From NCBI GenBank assembly GCA_036494545.1, contig DASXOB010000007.1, forward strand, positions 434,001 to 498,000: a stretch of 64,000 bases of DNA. The letters are read 5' to 3'. Within the stretch, counting starts at the first letter, position 1; every line of letters begins with the position of its first letter. The translations under genes and the position numbers were made by a program. The stretch comes from JAICXG01 sp036494545 (lineage in GTDB: Bacteria > Verrucomicrobiota > Verrucomicrobiia > Chthoniobacterales > UBA10450). This document shows positions 26,266-33,739 of this stretch, piece by piece. Under the pieces are notes generated by a model, which saw only the letters and a list, made by a program, of their open reading frames with translations, had not been told where the DNA came from and ran no database searches.

Positions 26266-27497
26266 CTCGCGTGTGCCTGGATGACGATGGAAGCGTTTGT
26301 TCCTCCGAAGCCGAACGAATTGGAAAGGGCTACGCGTGCCGAGGCTGGGCGAGCTTCGTTCGCCACAACATCGAGATTAAACGCCGGATCGGACACGCGG
26401 AAGTTAATGTTGGGCGGGAGAAATCCTTCCCGCAGCGCAATTATGGTAAAAACGGCTTCGATCGAGCCGGCTGCGCCTAACGAATGGCCCATCATGCTCT
26501 TCGTGGAGCTCACCGGGACATTTCCAAGGAGCTCCGTGATTGCCTTGCCTTCCACAGCATCATTGAATGGAGTCGCCGTTCCGTGCGCGTTTATATAACC
26601 GATGGTGTCCGGCTCCAGATCCGCACTTCGGAGCGCGCGTTCCATTGCCTTTCGCGGTCCAACCCCGGAAGGATTCGGTTGCGTGAGATGATGATTATCG
26701 GTCGAGATGCCGTAGCCACTGATCTCGGCCAAAATCTCCGCTCCGCGCGCCTCCGCCTGCGCCAGATTTTCGAGCGCGAGCAACGCCGCTCCTTCTCCGA
26801 GGACAAGGCCAGTGCGGGCGGCATCGAACGGCCGGCATTTCTCTGGGGTCGCTGCCTGCAACGAGTCGAACCCGACGAAAACCAGCTCCGAGAGCGCATC
26901 GTAGCCGCCGGTCAGCACCCGATCGTACCGACCGGAACGAATGCATTCAAAAGCATGCCCGATCGCGTTTGTCCCGGAAGCGCAGGCGTTGGCGATTACC
27001 TGGCAAGGACTTGTTAGGCCAAGAGCTGCCAGGGCATCCAGCGCTGCTTTTTGCGGCGGATAATTGGCGATCCAACGCGGAGCCTGCACCGCGGACGTGC
27101 CGCGCCGTTGAAGAGCGCGATAGTATTGTTCGCCGAAACTCATCCCGCCGCTCGTCGTCCCAACAACCGTAAGCTGGGGACCAAATCCTGGCGCCTGCTC
27201 CAGCAGATCGGTGAGAACGGCAATCGTCATGTGCGAGGCACGATGCAACCTGCACGCCCGAGAATCGTTAGGCAAGACATCTGCTAGCAGGCGATCATCC
27301 ACCTGTCCCGCGGTCGTGCACCGGCATTGGTCGACCGGAAAACGTTGCATTGGCGTCACGCAATCGCGCCCTGCGCGCAGCGCCTCCGAAGTCATTGCCA
27401 GGCCCCGACCGAGGGGGCTGACGATCCCAGCTGCCACCACAGCCACGCGGCGCGATTTCCTTAAGTCTTCCCCAGCCATGCCGCCAATGTTAGCCAC
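26262..27497 (-). CDS. Beta-ketoacyl-ACP synthase II-type ketosynthase
   Basis: The complete condensing enzyme has catalytic Cys172 in ANACASGTNAIGHA, His305 in NAHGTATPFND and His338 in TKSMMGHSLGAAGS, plus the C-terminal NSFGFGGTNASIV. It elongates acyl chains with malonyl-ACP. The neighbour downstream is its inactive paralogue, so this may be the KS of a dedicated KS/CLF pair rather than the housekeeping FabF. The usual fabF neighbours (acpP, fabG, fabD) are absent, which supports that reading. An ATG at 27479 is an alternative start. The motif copy at 26476 falls exactly on the codons for Ser-Leu-Gly in the conserved HSLGAAG. Confidence 0.85.
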   Translation of the reverse strand: MANIGGMAGEDLRKSRRVAVVAAGIVSPLGRGLAMTSEALRAGRDCVTPMQRFPVDQCRCTTAGQVDDRLLADVLPNDSRACRLHRASHMTIAVLTDLLEQAPGFGPQLTVVGTTSGGMSFGEQYYRALQRRGTSAVQAPRWIANYPPQKAALDALAALGLTSPCQVIANACASGTNAIGHAFECIRSGRYDRVLTGGYDALSELVFVGFDSLQAATPEKCRPFDAARTGLVLGEGAALLALENLAQAEARGAEILAEISGYGISTDNHHLTQPNPSGVGPRKAMERALRSADLEPDTIGYINAHGTATPFNDAVEGKAITELLGNVPVSSTKSMMGHSLGAAGSIEAVFTIIALREGFLPPNINFRVSDPAFNLDVVANEARPASARVALSNSFGFGGTNASIVIQAHAR

Positions 27498-27530
27498 GGA
27501 TTCCCGGCGATGCCATGTTTGTTCGGGACA

Positions 27531-27613
27531 AGGCGGTCATGAGATCGAAGTGATGCCGAAACGGTTGGGAGCATTAGTCTTTTCCATTCGAGAAAACTGT
27601 CTCATGACCGCTT
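27531..27613. repeat. 14-bp inverted repeat with 55-bp spacer
   Basis: GCGGTCATGAGA (27533-27544) is repeated inverted as TCTCATGACCGC (27600-27611), with the flanking pairs extending the arms to 14 bp through one G-T pair. It lies in the 275-bp gap between the divergent ketosynthase gene and the RRM gene. It could be a structured 5' leader, a protein-binding dyad or a terminator. The remaining gap also has CCGC-TTG-GCGG close before the RRM start. No promoter could be fixed with confidence. Confidence 0.55.
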
Positions 27614-27772
27614 CTTTATTCTGCTTGCTTTGATTTGCGACCTCACTTACATACCGCCAGAAATAGCGACCACGGCCCTTGGTGGATTGTCAGTTGAGTT
27701 TGTTCAGCGACGATTTGAAATCCGCTTGGCGGAAACAAAGACCGAGCTGCATTTCCATCAGTCATCAATCAA

Positions 27773-28159
27773 ATGGGAACTAAACTCTACGTAGGAAATC
27801 TTTCCTTTAATACCACCGAGACCGATCTTCAGGACCTTTTCGCCCAGGTCGGACAAGTCAACGAAGTCATGCTCATGCAGGACAAATTTACCGGCAAATC
27901 GCGCGGCTTTGCCTTCGTCACTATGGGCAATGAAGCTGACGCGCAGAAAGCGATCACTGAGCTAAACGGTAAGACCGTCGAAGGCCGGCCGCTTACCGTG
28001 AACGAGGCGCGCCCGCGCGAACCACGCGCACCCGGAGGCGGCGGAGGTCGCGGATATGGTGGTGGTGGTGGTGGTGGATATGGCGGAGGCGGTTACGGTG
28101 GTGGTGGGTACGGCGGTGGTGGTGGTGGCCGTCGCGACGATCGCCGCCGTGGACACTAG
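27773..28159 (+). CDS. RNA-binding protein with one RRM and a Gly-rich tail
   Basis: A single RNA recognition motif fills residues 1-82: RNP2 LYVGNLSF and RNP1 KSRGFAFVTM are canonical. The last 40 residues are Arg/Gly/Tyr-rich (blocks of GGGGYGG) and end in RRDDRRRGH. This is the layout of the small RRM proteins of cyanobacteria and many other bacteria, often cold-induced, which bind single-stranded RNA. The tail is encoded by GGT/GGC runs around 28045-28130 that are prone to slippage. It has its own strong terminator and is monocistronic. Confidence 0.9.
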   Translation: MGTKLYVGNLSFNTTETDLQDLFAQVGQVNEVMLMQDKFTGKSRGFAFVTMGNEADAQKAITELNGKTVEGRPLTVNEARPREPRAPGGGGGRGYGGGGGGGYGGGGYGGGGYGGGGGGRRDDRRRGH

Positions 28160-28182
28160 CTCACACACACTTGATTCTTAAG

Positions 28183-28217
28183 AAGAACGCCCGGGGGAAA
28201 CTCGGGCGTTCTTTATT
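28183..28217 (+). terminator. Rho-independent terminator of the RRM gene
   Basis: AAGAACGCCCG (28183-28193) and CGGGCGTTCTT (28203-28213) form a perfect 11-bp stem with loop GGGGAAACT, followed by TATT. It lies 24 bp after the RRM stop codon. Being almost symmetrical in its A and T flanks, it could also act for the convergent rsmE transcript. Confidence 0.85.
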
Positions 28218-28338
28218 AGCCAGTGAGTTAGTTGCGTGTCCCTTGTTTGCAAAACTCAGAGGCTGTAAAGGTATTCGGGTGCGTCGGCGCAGTTCCTAGA
28301 GAATCGCCGAGATTAACGAACACGGCTCCGCGCAGGGC

Positions 28339-29091
28339 TTAACGACAGCCGAGCAATTCGTAGGAAAGAATACTCAGGCAATAGAGGGCTGCAGTTTCCA
28401 CCCGCAGAATGATTGGTCCTAAAGTGAGCGGTGTACAGCCGTGCGAGCGCGCAAACGCGATCTCCGCTGGCGTGAAGTCTCCCTCCGGCCCGATAACCAT
28501 GAGCGCGCTGGCCGGCCTGGCGCCATTGTGAGTCTGTGCGTAGTCGGCCAGCACTTTTTTTAAATGCATCGCACCCGGTTGGAGCGAGCCGATGAGCCGC
28601 AACTCGAAACTGGTTTCAAGCTGGCAGAAAAAATCCTCCGGTGAGCGCGGGAGGTACACTTGCGGGAGCCAGTTTTGGCCGCACTGCTTCGCCGCTTCGA
28701 TCGCGATGGTTTGCCACTTGGCTTGTTTTTGCATTGCACTGTCTGCGTCGAGGCGAACTACGCTTCGCGCGGAGAGAAGCGGGAAAATTTCTGCCGCGCC
28801 GATCTCGACCGCTTTCTGCACGATCAGATCCATGTTTTTCGCTTTTGGGATGGCCTGAGCAAGGCTGAGCCGAGCACGCAACTTTGGCGTCAGTGTTTCC
28901 TGCAGGATGCGCAACCGGACTGTTGCACCGTCGAGCGCGCTGATTTCGGCCGTGGCTTCGCGGCCGCGACCGTCGAATACTACCAATCGCTCGCCCGCTG
29001 TCAGCCGCAGGACATCGCGCGCGTGGTGTAACTCTGATCCAGTAAGCTTGGCGGCTGGCCAATCGTTCGGCGAGAGATAAAATCTGTGCAC
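28339..29091 (-). CDS. rsmE: 16S rRNA m3U1498 methyltransferase
   Basis: SPOUT-fold methyltransferase of 250 residues when started at the GTG at 29091 (VHRFYLSPNDWP), the usual beginning of RsmE. Visible features are LHHARDVLRLTAGERLVVFD of the N-terminal PUA-like domain, the SAM-knot motif VIGPEGDFTPAEIAFA and the C-terminal LGPIILRVETAALYCLSIL. It methylates U1498 of 16S rRNA. The frame extends to 29214, but that would overlap dnaJ. It is the last gene of the STAS-SpoIIE-grpE-dnaJ run, 61 bp after dnaJ; dnaJ-rsmE linkage is common in bacteria. Confidence 0.88.
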   Translation of the reverse strand: MHRFYLSPNDWPAAKLTGSELHHARDVLRLTAGERLVVFDGRGREATAEISALDGATVRLRILQETLTPKLRARLSLAQAIPKAKNMDLIVQKAVEIGAAEIFPLLSARSVVRLDADSAMQKQAKWQTIAIEAAKQCGQNWLPQVYLPRSPEDFFCQLETSFELRLIGSLQPGAMHLKKVLADYAQTHNGARPASALMVIGPEGDFTPAEIAFARSHGCTPLTLGPIILRVETAALYCLSILSYELLGCR

Positions 29092-29152
29092 AGTTTTTTG
29101 TGGGGAAAATGCTCCAGTCGCCAGTTTCGGAAACCAAAAAAGCTGAACAACC

Positions 29153-30277
29153 CTAGCGAAAGAATTCTTTCGCGCGCTCGAAGAAACTTCGATGCAGCGG
29201 CGCATTGTCTTCACCGCAGAGGGCGGCGAATTCTTCCAGCTTCAGGCGCTGTTCGCCGTTGAGGTGTGTTGGCACTTCTACGAGCAGACGCGCGAAGAGA
29301 TCCCCGCGTTCGTGACTGTTGACATGCGCTACACCTTTGCCGCGCAGGCGAAAGCTTTGGCCGCCCTGCGTCCCTGCCGGCACCCGAAGGCTCGCCTTGC
29401 CCTCCAAAGTCGGAACATCCACTTCACCTCCTAGTGCCGCGGTTGCGAATGAGATCGGGACTTCGCAAAACAGGTTATCGTCCTCGCGCTGAAAAATCGG
29501 GTGTTCTTTTACATGCACGACGATATAAAGATCGCCCTGTGCGCCTCCGCGGATGCCCGCTTCACCGTTGCGGCTCGAGCGCAGGCGCGAACCGTGCGCT
29601 ATACCGGCTGGCACTTTAATCTTGATACGGCTTGTTTTTTCCGACCGGCCTTCGCCACTGCAAACATCGCACGGACGATCGATCACTTCGCCGAGACCGC
29701 GGCATTGCGGGCAAGTTTGCGAGACTTGGAAAAATCCACGCGAACTAACGACCTGACCGCGGCCGCGACATGTCGGACAAGTGACGGAGCGCGAGCCGGG
29801 CGCAGCGCCGCTGCCCTGACATTTCGCGCAGGTGTCGAGCTTGCGCACTTCGATTTCTTTTTCCACGCCGAAGGCGGCCTCTTCGAGCGTGATCTGCATG
29901 TCGTAACGCAGATCGCTCCCGCGCTGACTGCCGTCGGCCTGGGCGCCGCCGCCAAAAAACGTCTCGAAAATTCCACCGCCTCCGCCGGTGCCAAAAACTT
30001 CGCGGAAGACATCGAACGGATCGTGAAAACCGCCACGTCCGCTGCCTTGCGCGAAAGCTGCATGTCCATATCGATCGTAGGCCGTGCGCTTATCCTCATC
30101 GGCCAGGACATCGTAGGCTTCGCCGAGCTCTTTGAACTTTTCCTCAGCGTGCGGGTCATCGGGATTCTTATCGGGATGATATTTGACCGCGAGCTTGCGA
30201 TAAGCGCGCTTGATCTCCTCGCGGGAGGCGGTTCGCTCGACGCTCAAAATTTCGTAGTAATCGCGTTTACCTGTCAT
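29153..30277 (-). CDS. dnaJ: Chaperone DnaJ (type I Hsp40)
   Basis: The full-length 374-residue DnaJ has a J domain with the HPD triad in VKYHPDKNPDD, then a Gly/Phe region. The zinc-binding domain has four CxxCxGxG-type repeats (CAKCQGSG, CPTCRGRG, CPQCRGLG, CDVCSGEG), followed by the C-terminal substrate-binding domains. It delivers substrates to DnaK and stimulates its ATPase. grpE lies 89 bp upstream, but dnaK itself is not in the window. No CIRCE operator is seen. The gene is the fourth of a run that begins with an anti-sigma-factor antagonist and a phosphatase. Confidence 0.96.
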   Translation of the reverse strand: MTGKRDYYEILSVERTASREEIKRAYRKLAVKYHPDKNPDDPHAEEKFKELGEAYDVLADEDKRTAYDRYGHAAFAQGSGRGGFHDPFDVFREVFGTGGGGGIFETFFGGGAQADGSQRGSDLRYDMQITLEEAAFGVEKEIEVRKLDTCAKCQGSGAAPGSRSVTCPTCRGRGQVVSSRGFFQVSQTCPQCRGLGEVIDRPCDVCSGEGRSEKTSRIKIKVPAGIAHGSRLRSSRNGEAGIRGGAQGDLYIVVHVKEHPIFQREDDNLFCEVPISFATAALGGEVDVPTLEGKASLRVPAGTQGGQSFRLRGKGVAHVNSHERGDLFARLLVEVPTHLNGEQRLKLEEFAALCGEDNAPLHRSFFERAKEFFR

Positions 30278-30366
30278 CGAAAAAGAGATCGTGGTTTAAG
30301 CGGCGAAAACGAATGGAAAATATCAGATTCTTTCATCCGAAAAATCCGCGAGATCGCGCAGAGAAG

Positions 30367-30993
30367 CTATTCGTTAGGCCCGCTGGATACAACGACGGTG
30401 GAAGGACGGAGGAGGCGGTCCTTTAATTTATACCCGCGGCGCATTTGCCTAACGACATGACCTTCCGGAACAGTTTCGTTAGGCTCGTGCGCAATCGCTT
30501 CGTGCAAATTAGGATCGAACTTCTGTCCTTTGGCGTCGATCGGTTGCAGGCCGTTGTCGCCCAGAAAATCGACAAGTTGTTTCAAAACCATGCCCATCCC
30601 GGAATAGATAGGAGAGTTTTCGTCCTCGCTTTTTGCTGCGGCGAGGCCGAGTTCAAAATTATCGATAATCGCCACCAACCGCTCGAGGAGTGAACTGTTG
30701 GCGTATTTGATGGCTTCCTCCTTTTCGCGCGCGGCGCGTTTTTTGAAATTTTCAAAATCGGCCTGACTTCGCAGGGCGAGATCACGGAAGCGATCGAGAT
30801 CGGCCTGCAAACCGGCCATTGGATCTTCACTCTCTTGGTCATCGCCCGTCGGCTCGCTCGTCACGGGAGCGGGATCGTTCGCCGAAGCCGCCGGGTCGTG
30901 AGGCGCAGAATCTTTTTCCAGCTTCCGAGATTCGTTAGGCCGAGGTTCGTCGCTGATCGGAATATGGCGGCGTTCAGATTTCGGTTGCTTCAT
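30367..30993 (-). CDS. grpE: Nucleotide exchange factor GrpE
   Basis: 208 residues: an acidic disordered N-terminus, the long coiled coil (LQADLDRFRDLALRSQADFE, NFKKRAAREKEEAIKYAN) and the compact C-terminal beta domain (GQKFDPNLHEAIAHEP, VVRQMRRGYKLKDRLLRPS). It releases ADP from DnaK. Its ATG overlaps the phosphatase stop by 4 bp (ATGA), a clear sign of translational coupling to a signalling gene. It contains four motif copies (30371, 30448, 30476, 30932). Those at 30447-30484 form a 9-bp inverted repeat, and the C-terminal Pro-Asn-Glu is encoded by the copy at 30371. Confidence 0.94.
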   Translation of the reverse strand: MKQPKSERRHIPISDEPRPNESRKLEKDSAPHDPAASANDPAPVTSEPTGDDQESEDPMAGLQADLDRFRDLALRSQADFENFKKRAAREKEEAIKYANSSLLERLVAIIDNFELGLAAAKSEDENSPIYSGMGMVLKQLVDFLGDNGLQPIDAKGQKFDPNLHEAIAHEPNETVPEGHVVRQMRRGYKLKDRLLRPSTVVVSSGPNE

Positions 30994-32423
30994 GTTTTTC
31001 GCACTACAATCAAAGTGATGTCGTCATGTTGGGGATGTCCGTTAGCGAAGTTGCGGACATCGGCGGTGAGGCGGTTAATGATCCCCTGCGCACCCTCTTT
31101 TGCGCTTGCCCGAAGGGTTTGGGTCATCCGTTCCGGTCCGAACTCTTCACCATCGGGATCGAGCGCTTCGGTCACTCCGTCGGTGTAAAGCACCAGGCAA
31201 TCGTCGCGTTCGAGAGGCACGGAGAGATCGCCGGTTATCCTATCGAACACGTCTCCACTGTCAATTCCCAGCGCCATGCCGGGCGGCTTCAACACTTCGA
31301 CCTGGCCAGTCGCGGCGCGATACAGGAGCGGGGCATCGTGACCGCCGCGCGAAAGTGTCGCCTGGTTGTTTTTGTAGTCGAGAATGAGGTAGGCCATGCT
31401 GATGAACATGTCCTCCTTGATATCGGGATATAGCTGCCGATTGACCTTTCGCAAGACCTCCGCCGGCGACCGCGCAAGCCGCGCCTCAGCGCGGAGAACG
31501 CTGCGACAGATTGCCATGATTAAGGAAGCCGGCACACCTTTGCCGGAGACATCGGCGATGACCACGCCGAGCCGATCATCGTCGACTTTAATGTAATCGA
31601 AGTAGTCACCACTCACCTGACGCGCCGGAAAATTCACCCCCGCGATATCGAAGCCGTCGATCTGCGGCGGTTTGGAGGGCAAAAGGATCCGCTGGATGTC
31701 GCGTGCGATCTGGAGGTCGTGGTCGAGCCGTTTCTTTTCGTTCGCCTCCGAATAGATGATGGCGTTGTAAAGCGCGAAGGCCGATTGTTCGGAGATCGAT
31801 TTGAAAACGATGAATTCGCTCGGAGAAAAAGGTGGGCTCATCGGCCCGTTCGCAACCGCGAGCACACCGAGATTTTGTCGGCCGTAAAGCAGGGGTGCGA
31901 CCATGACGGATGCGGTGCCCAAGGCGGTGTCGCGCAATTTCGACAGCTCCGGCGCATCGGCCAGATCCGCCAGCAAGACCGGCTCGCCCTTCTTCCAGAC
32001 GCGCCCCACGAGTCCTTCGTCAGCATCAATCGGATGCGAGCGGAGATAACTCTCAAGGGCGGTCGGCATGGTCGCGGCTTGTTGTAAAATGGCGTCGGGC
32101 ACATCGACCAGCGGCGGACAACCCTTGGAGAGAAACGTGGGTGCGAGTTTTGTGCCGGTGCGATCAACAAGATAAAGCGCACCGCCATGAGCATCGAGAA
32201 TGCGGACCGAGCTTTCGACAATAAGACGGTGCAGATCGTGCGGCCGAATGACATCGCGAAACGCTTCGCCCAAACCATGTAGGAAATCGAAGACGAGACT
32301 CTCCTCGACTTGAATGGCTTCATTCGAACGTTCAAGACCCCGGATGCGCCAGCGCTGCCGCTGATAAGTCAACAGCCAGCCGAGCAACGAGACGACAAGC
32401 AGCCCGAAAAGAAAGAATCGCAT
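30990..32423 (-). CDS. Membrane-anchored GAF-SpoIIE protein phosphatase
   Basis: The 477-residue protein has an N-terminal membrane helix (FFLFGLLVVSLLGWLLTY), a GAF sensor domain (about residues 60-220, SVRILDAHGGALYLVD) and a short coiled linker. The PP2C/SpoIIE domain (about 245-477) has metal-binding motifs SGDYFDY, VIADVSGKGVPASL, LYTDGVTEA and QHDDITLIV. RsbU-type phosphatases dephosphorylate a STAS-domain antagonist; the gene for such an antagonist is 16 bp upstream, so the pair probably forms a partner-switching unit. The stop overlaps the grpE start. No anti-sigma kinase is present nearby. Confidence 0.88.
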   Translation of the reverse strand: MRFFLFGLLVVSLLGWLLTYQRQRWRIRGLERSNEAIQVEESLVFDFLHGLGEAFRDVIRPHDLHRLIVESSVRILDAHGGALYLVDRTGTKLAPTFLSKGCPPLVDVPDAILQQAATMPTALESYLRSHPIDADEGLVGRVWKKGEPVLLADLADAPELSKLRDTALGTASVMVAPLLYGRQNLGVLAVANGPMSPPFSPSEFIVFKSISEQSAFALYNAIIYSEANEKKRLDHDLQIARDIQRILLPSKPPQIDGFDIAGVNFPARQVSGDYFDYIKVDDDRLGVVIADVSGKGVPASLIMAICRSVLRAEARLARSPAEVLRKVNRQLYPDIKEDMFISMAYLILDYKNNQATLSRGGHDAPLLYRAATGQVEVLKPPGMALGIDSGDVFDRITGDLSVPLERDDCLVLYTDGVTEALDPDGEEFGPERMTQTLRASAKEGAQGIINRLTADVRNFANGHPQHDDITLIVVRKT

Positions 32424-32439
32424 TGGAGCCGAAGCCGAA

Positions 32440-32949
32440 CTACTTCGCTGGGCTCTCTTGACTGAGATCTTGCTTCAGATATTCGAGAACGTCCTTGAAG
32501 CGGGTAACATTCTCCGGACGCGCCTCGCAGAGCGCTTCGTGGGCTTCGAGCATTGTGCTCGTCTGCTCGCGCTTCGCTTCTTTGCCATCGTGTTCCGTTT
32601 TATCGAGCGCCTCACAATGCGGTGCGGACGCGCCATTCGACTGAATTTCGAAGATCTGATCGAGTCCGAGACCCGAGAGCAATTCGCGACTGCGTTCGCC
32701 GCAATGGATCACGCGCAGGTGGCCTTGGCCCAGCTCGCGGAGGCGCAACGCCATGCCGGCCATCGTTCCCATGAAAGTAGAATCCATCATCGCGCACTCC
32801 TCGAGGTCAAAGATAAACTCGCGATAACCTCTGTTCACCATCTCGCGGCCGAACTCCTTAAGGGTGCCGCTTTCCAAAAAGCTGCCCCGGCCCGCCACTC
32901 GTACCCAGACAACCGGGCCGTTGACGCCTACTTGAATAGAGGAGTGCAC
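32440..32949 (-). CDS. STAS-domain anti-sigma factor antagonist with C-terminal extension
   Basis: Residues 1-105 form a STAS domain like SpoIIAA/RsbV. The phospho-acceptor is Ser57 in CAMMDSTFMGTMAGM, where DS-[TS]-x-x-G is the family motif. About 60 residues follow that are not part of STAS and have no clear fold (DKTEHDGKEAKREQ, NVTRFKDVLEYLKQDLSQ). Antagonists release sigma factors from anti-sigma kinases when dephosphorylated, here presumably by the phosphatase encoded next. The start is GTG with no Shine-Dalgarno but with a good promoter ending a few bases upstream, suggesting a nearly leaderless transcript. It heads the operon that includes grpE and dnaJ. Confidence 0.85.
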   Translation of the reverse strand: MHSSIQVGVNGPVVWVRVAGRGSFLESGTLKEFGREMVNRGYREFIFDLEECAMMDSTFMGTMAGMALRLRELGQGHLRVIHCGERSRELLSGLGLDQIFEIQSNGASAPHCEALDKTEHDGKEAKREQTSTMLEAHEALCEARPENVTRFKDVLEYLKQDLSQESPAK

Positions 32950-32958
32950 GACTAACTA

Positions 32959-32986
32959 AAGATAAAATTTCGGTGAGGACTGTCAA
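32959..32986 (-). promoter_or_regulatory. Sigma-70-type promoter of the STAS-phosphatase-chaperone operon
   Basis: Read on the - strand, a perfect TTGACA (32986-32981) is followed after 16 bp by TATCTT (32964-32959, 4 of 6 consensus bases). The start codon GTG at 32949 begins 9 bp after the -10 box, so transcription would start within about 3 bp of it. This would give a leaderless or near-leaderless mRNA, in line with the missing Shine-Dalgarno. Confidence 0.55.
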
Positions 32987-33121
32987 TCCGGCGAAGCGGT
33001 CGGTCGCATCCTCAAAAGTTACCTGCCGGGTGTATTCTCATTTCAATAAGCGACACGACGTGTGAAATCGCGCAACCCCGCCTTGCGAAATAGAAGCTAG
33101 CACGAAAGACGACAGACCGCC

Positions 33122-33634
33122 TCACTCCCACAGATAAGATCGAGTTGTTGCAACTATTCTGCCATTTACGATGAGCAGGGCGCGCCACGCAATGACGCGA
33201 CCATCGTCGAAGTAGTCGTCGCCGATGACGGCAAACTCAGTGCGATGATGCCCGCGTGCGTGTGGATAAAACGCTTCGCGCGCTTGCACAAAGATGTGCA
33301 GTTTTTCCTGCCGATATTCAAGCCGGATTCGTACGTCCGCATTGCGACGCGCCACCCAAAAGAAATCAAAATACGTCCCAAATAACTGATGTTGATCCAG
33401 AGCCGTGATTGCGCCGTAAGCGCGGTAATATCTTTCGAAGCTGACGGATGCATCCGTCTGCGCGGTGATCCGCGGCGGCATTGGATCGAGGAAGTATTCC
33501 TTCGTTTTGCGAAACTCGAAATTTTTGTCGAGCGCTATTGGTAGCGGCCGCGGCTTCTCTACTTGATAGGGCTTGGGCGAAGGCGCCGCGCAACTGGCCA
33601 GGAAAAGGCAAAGAAGCGCCAGCGAGATTCTCAC
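33122..33634 (-). CDS. Putative lipoprotein, uncharacterised
   Basis: From the GTG at 33634 the product starts with a lipoprotein signal peptide (RISLALLCLFLASC, lipobox L-A-S-C) followed by a Pro-rich linker. The remaining 130 residues (SFERYYRAYGAITALDQHQL, GTYFDFFWVARR, DDGRVIAWRALLIVNGRIVA) look like a compact beta-rich domain that I do not recognise. The open frame continues upstream to 33862 but would overlap the divergent ligase gene. An outer-membrane or periplasmic location is expected. It is transcribed towards the STAS gene but is separated from it by 172 bp that contain that operon's promoter. Confidence 0.65.
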   Translation of the reverse strand: MRISLALLCLFLASCAAPSPKPYQVEKPRPLPIALDKNFEFRKTKEYFLDPMPPRITAQTDASVSFERYYRAYGAITALDQHQLFGTYFDFFWVARRNADVRIRLEYRQEKLHIFVQAREAFYPHARGHHRTEFAVIGDDYFDDGRVIAWRALLIVNGRIVATTRSYLWE

Positions 33635-33739
33635 GACGCGAGCATGAAACGAGAGGAGCGGCACAGTGTCAATGAGCGGGGTTACTTCGGCTGGGCAGCG
33701 TTGTTCGCACGCTTTCCAGATTCTCGCTAGCTTCCGGAC

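Noticed and set aside
28045..28130. Repetitive GGT/GGC tract that looks like a tandem repeat
   Set aside because: It is the in-frame Gly-rich tail of the RRM protein, typical of that family; there are no spacers as in a CRISPR array.
28160..28338. Possible small RNA or tRNA in the gap after the RRM gene
   Set aside because: Apart from the terminator hairpin there is no cloverleaf, TψC-like box or second stem.
32990..33060. Possible heat-shock (sigma-32-like) promoter upstream of the STAS-grpE-dnaJ operon
   Set aside because: TTGAAA followed by CACCC is only a loose match with poor spacing; the TTGACA/TATCTT pair closer to the gene is much better. No CIRCE dyad was found either.
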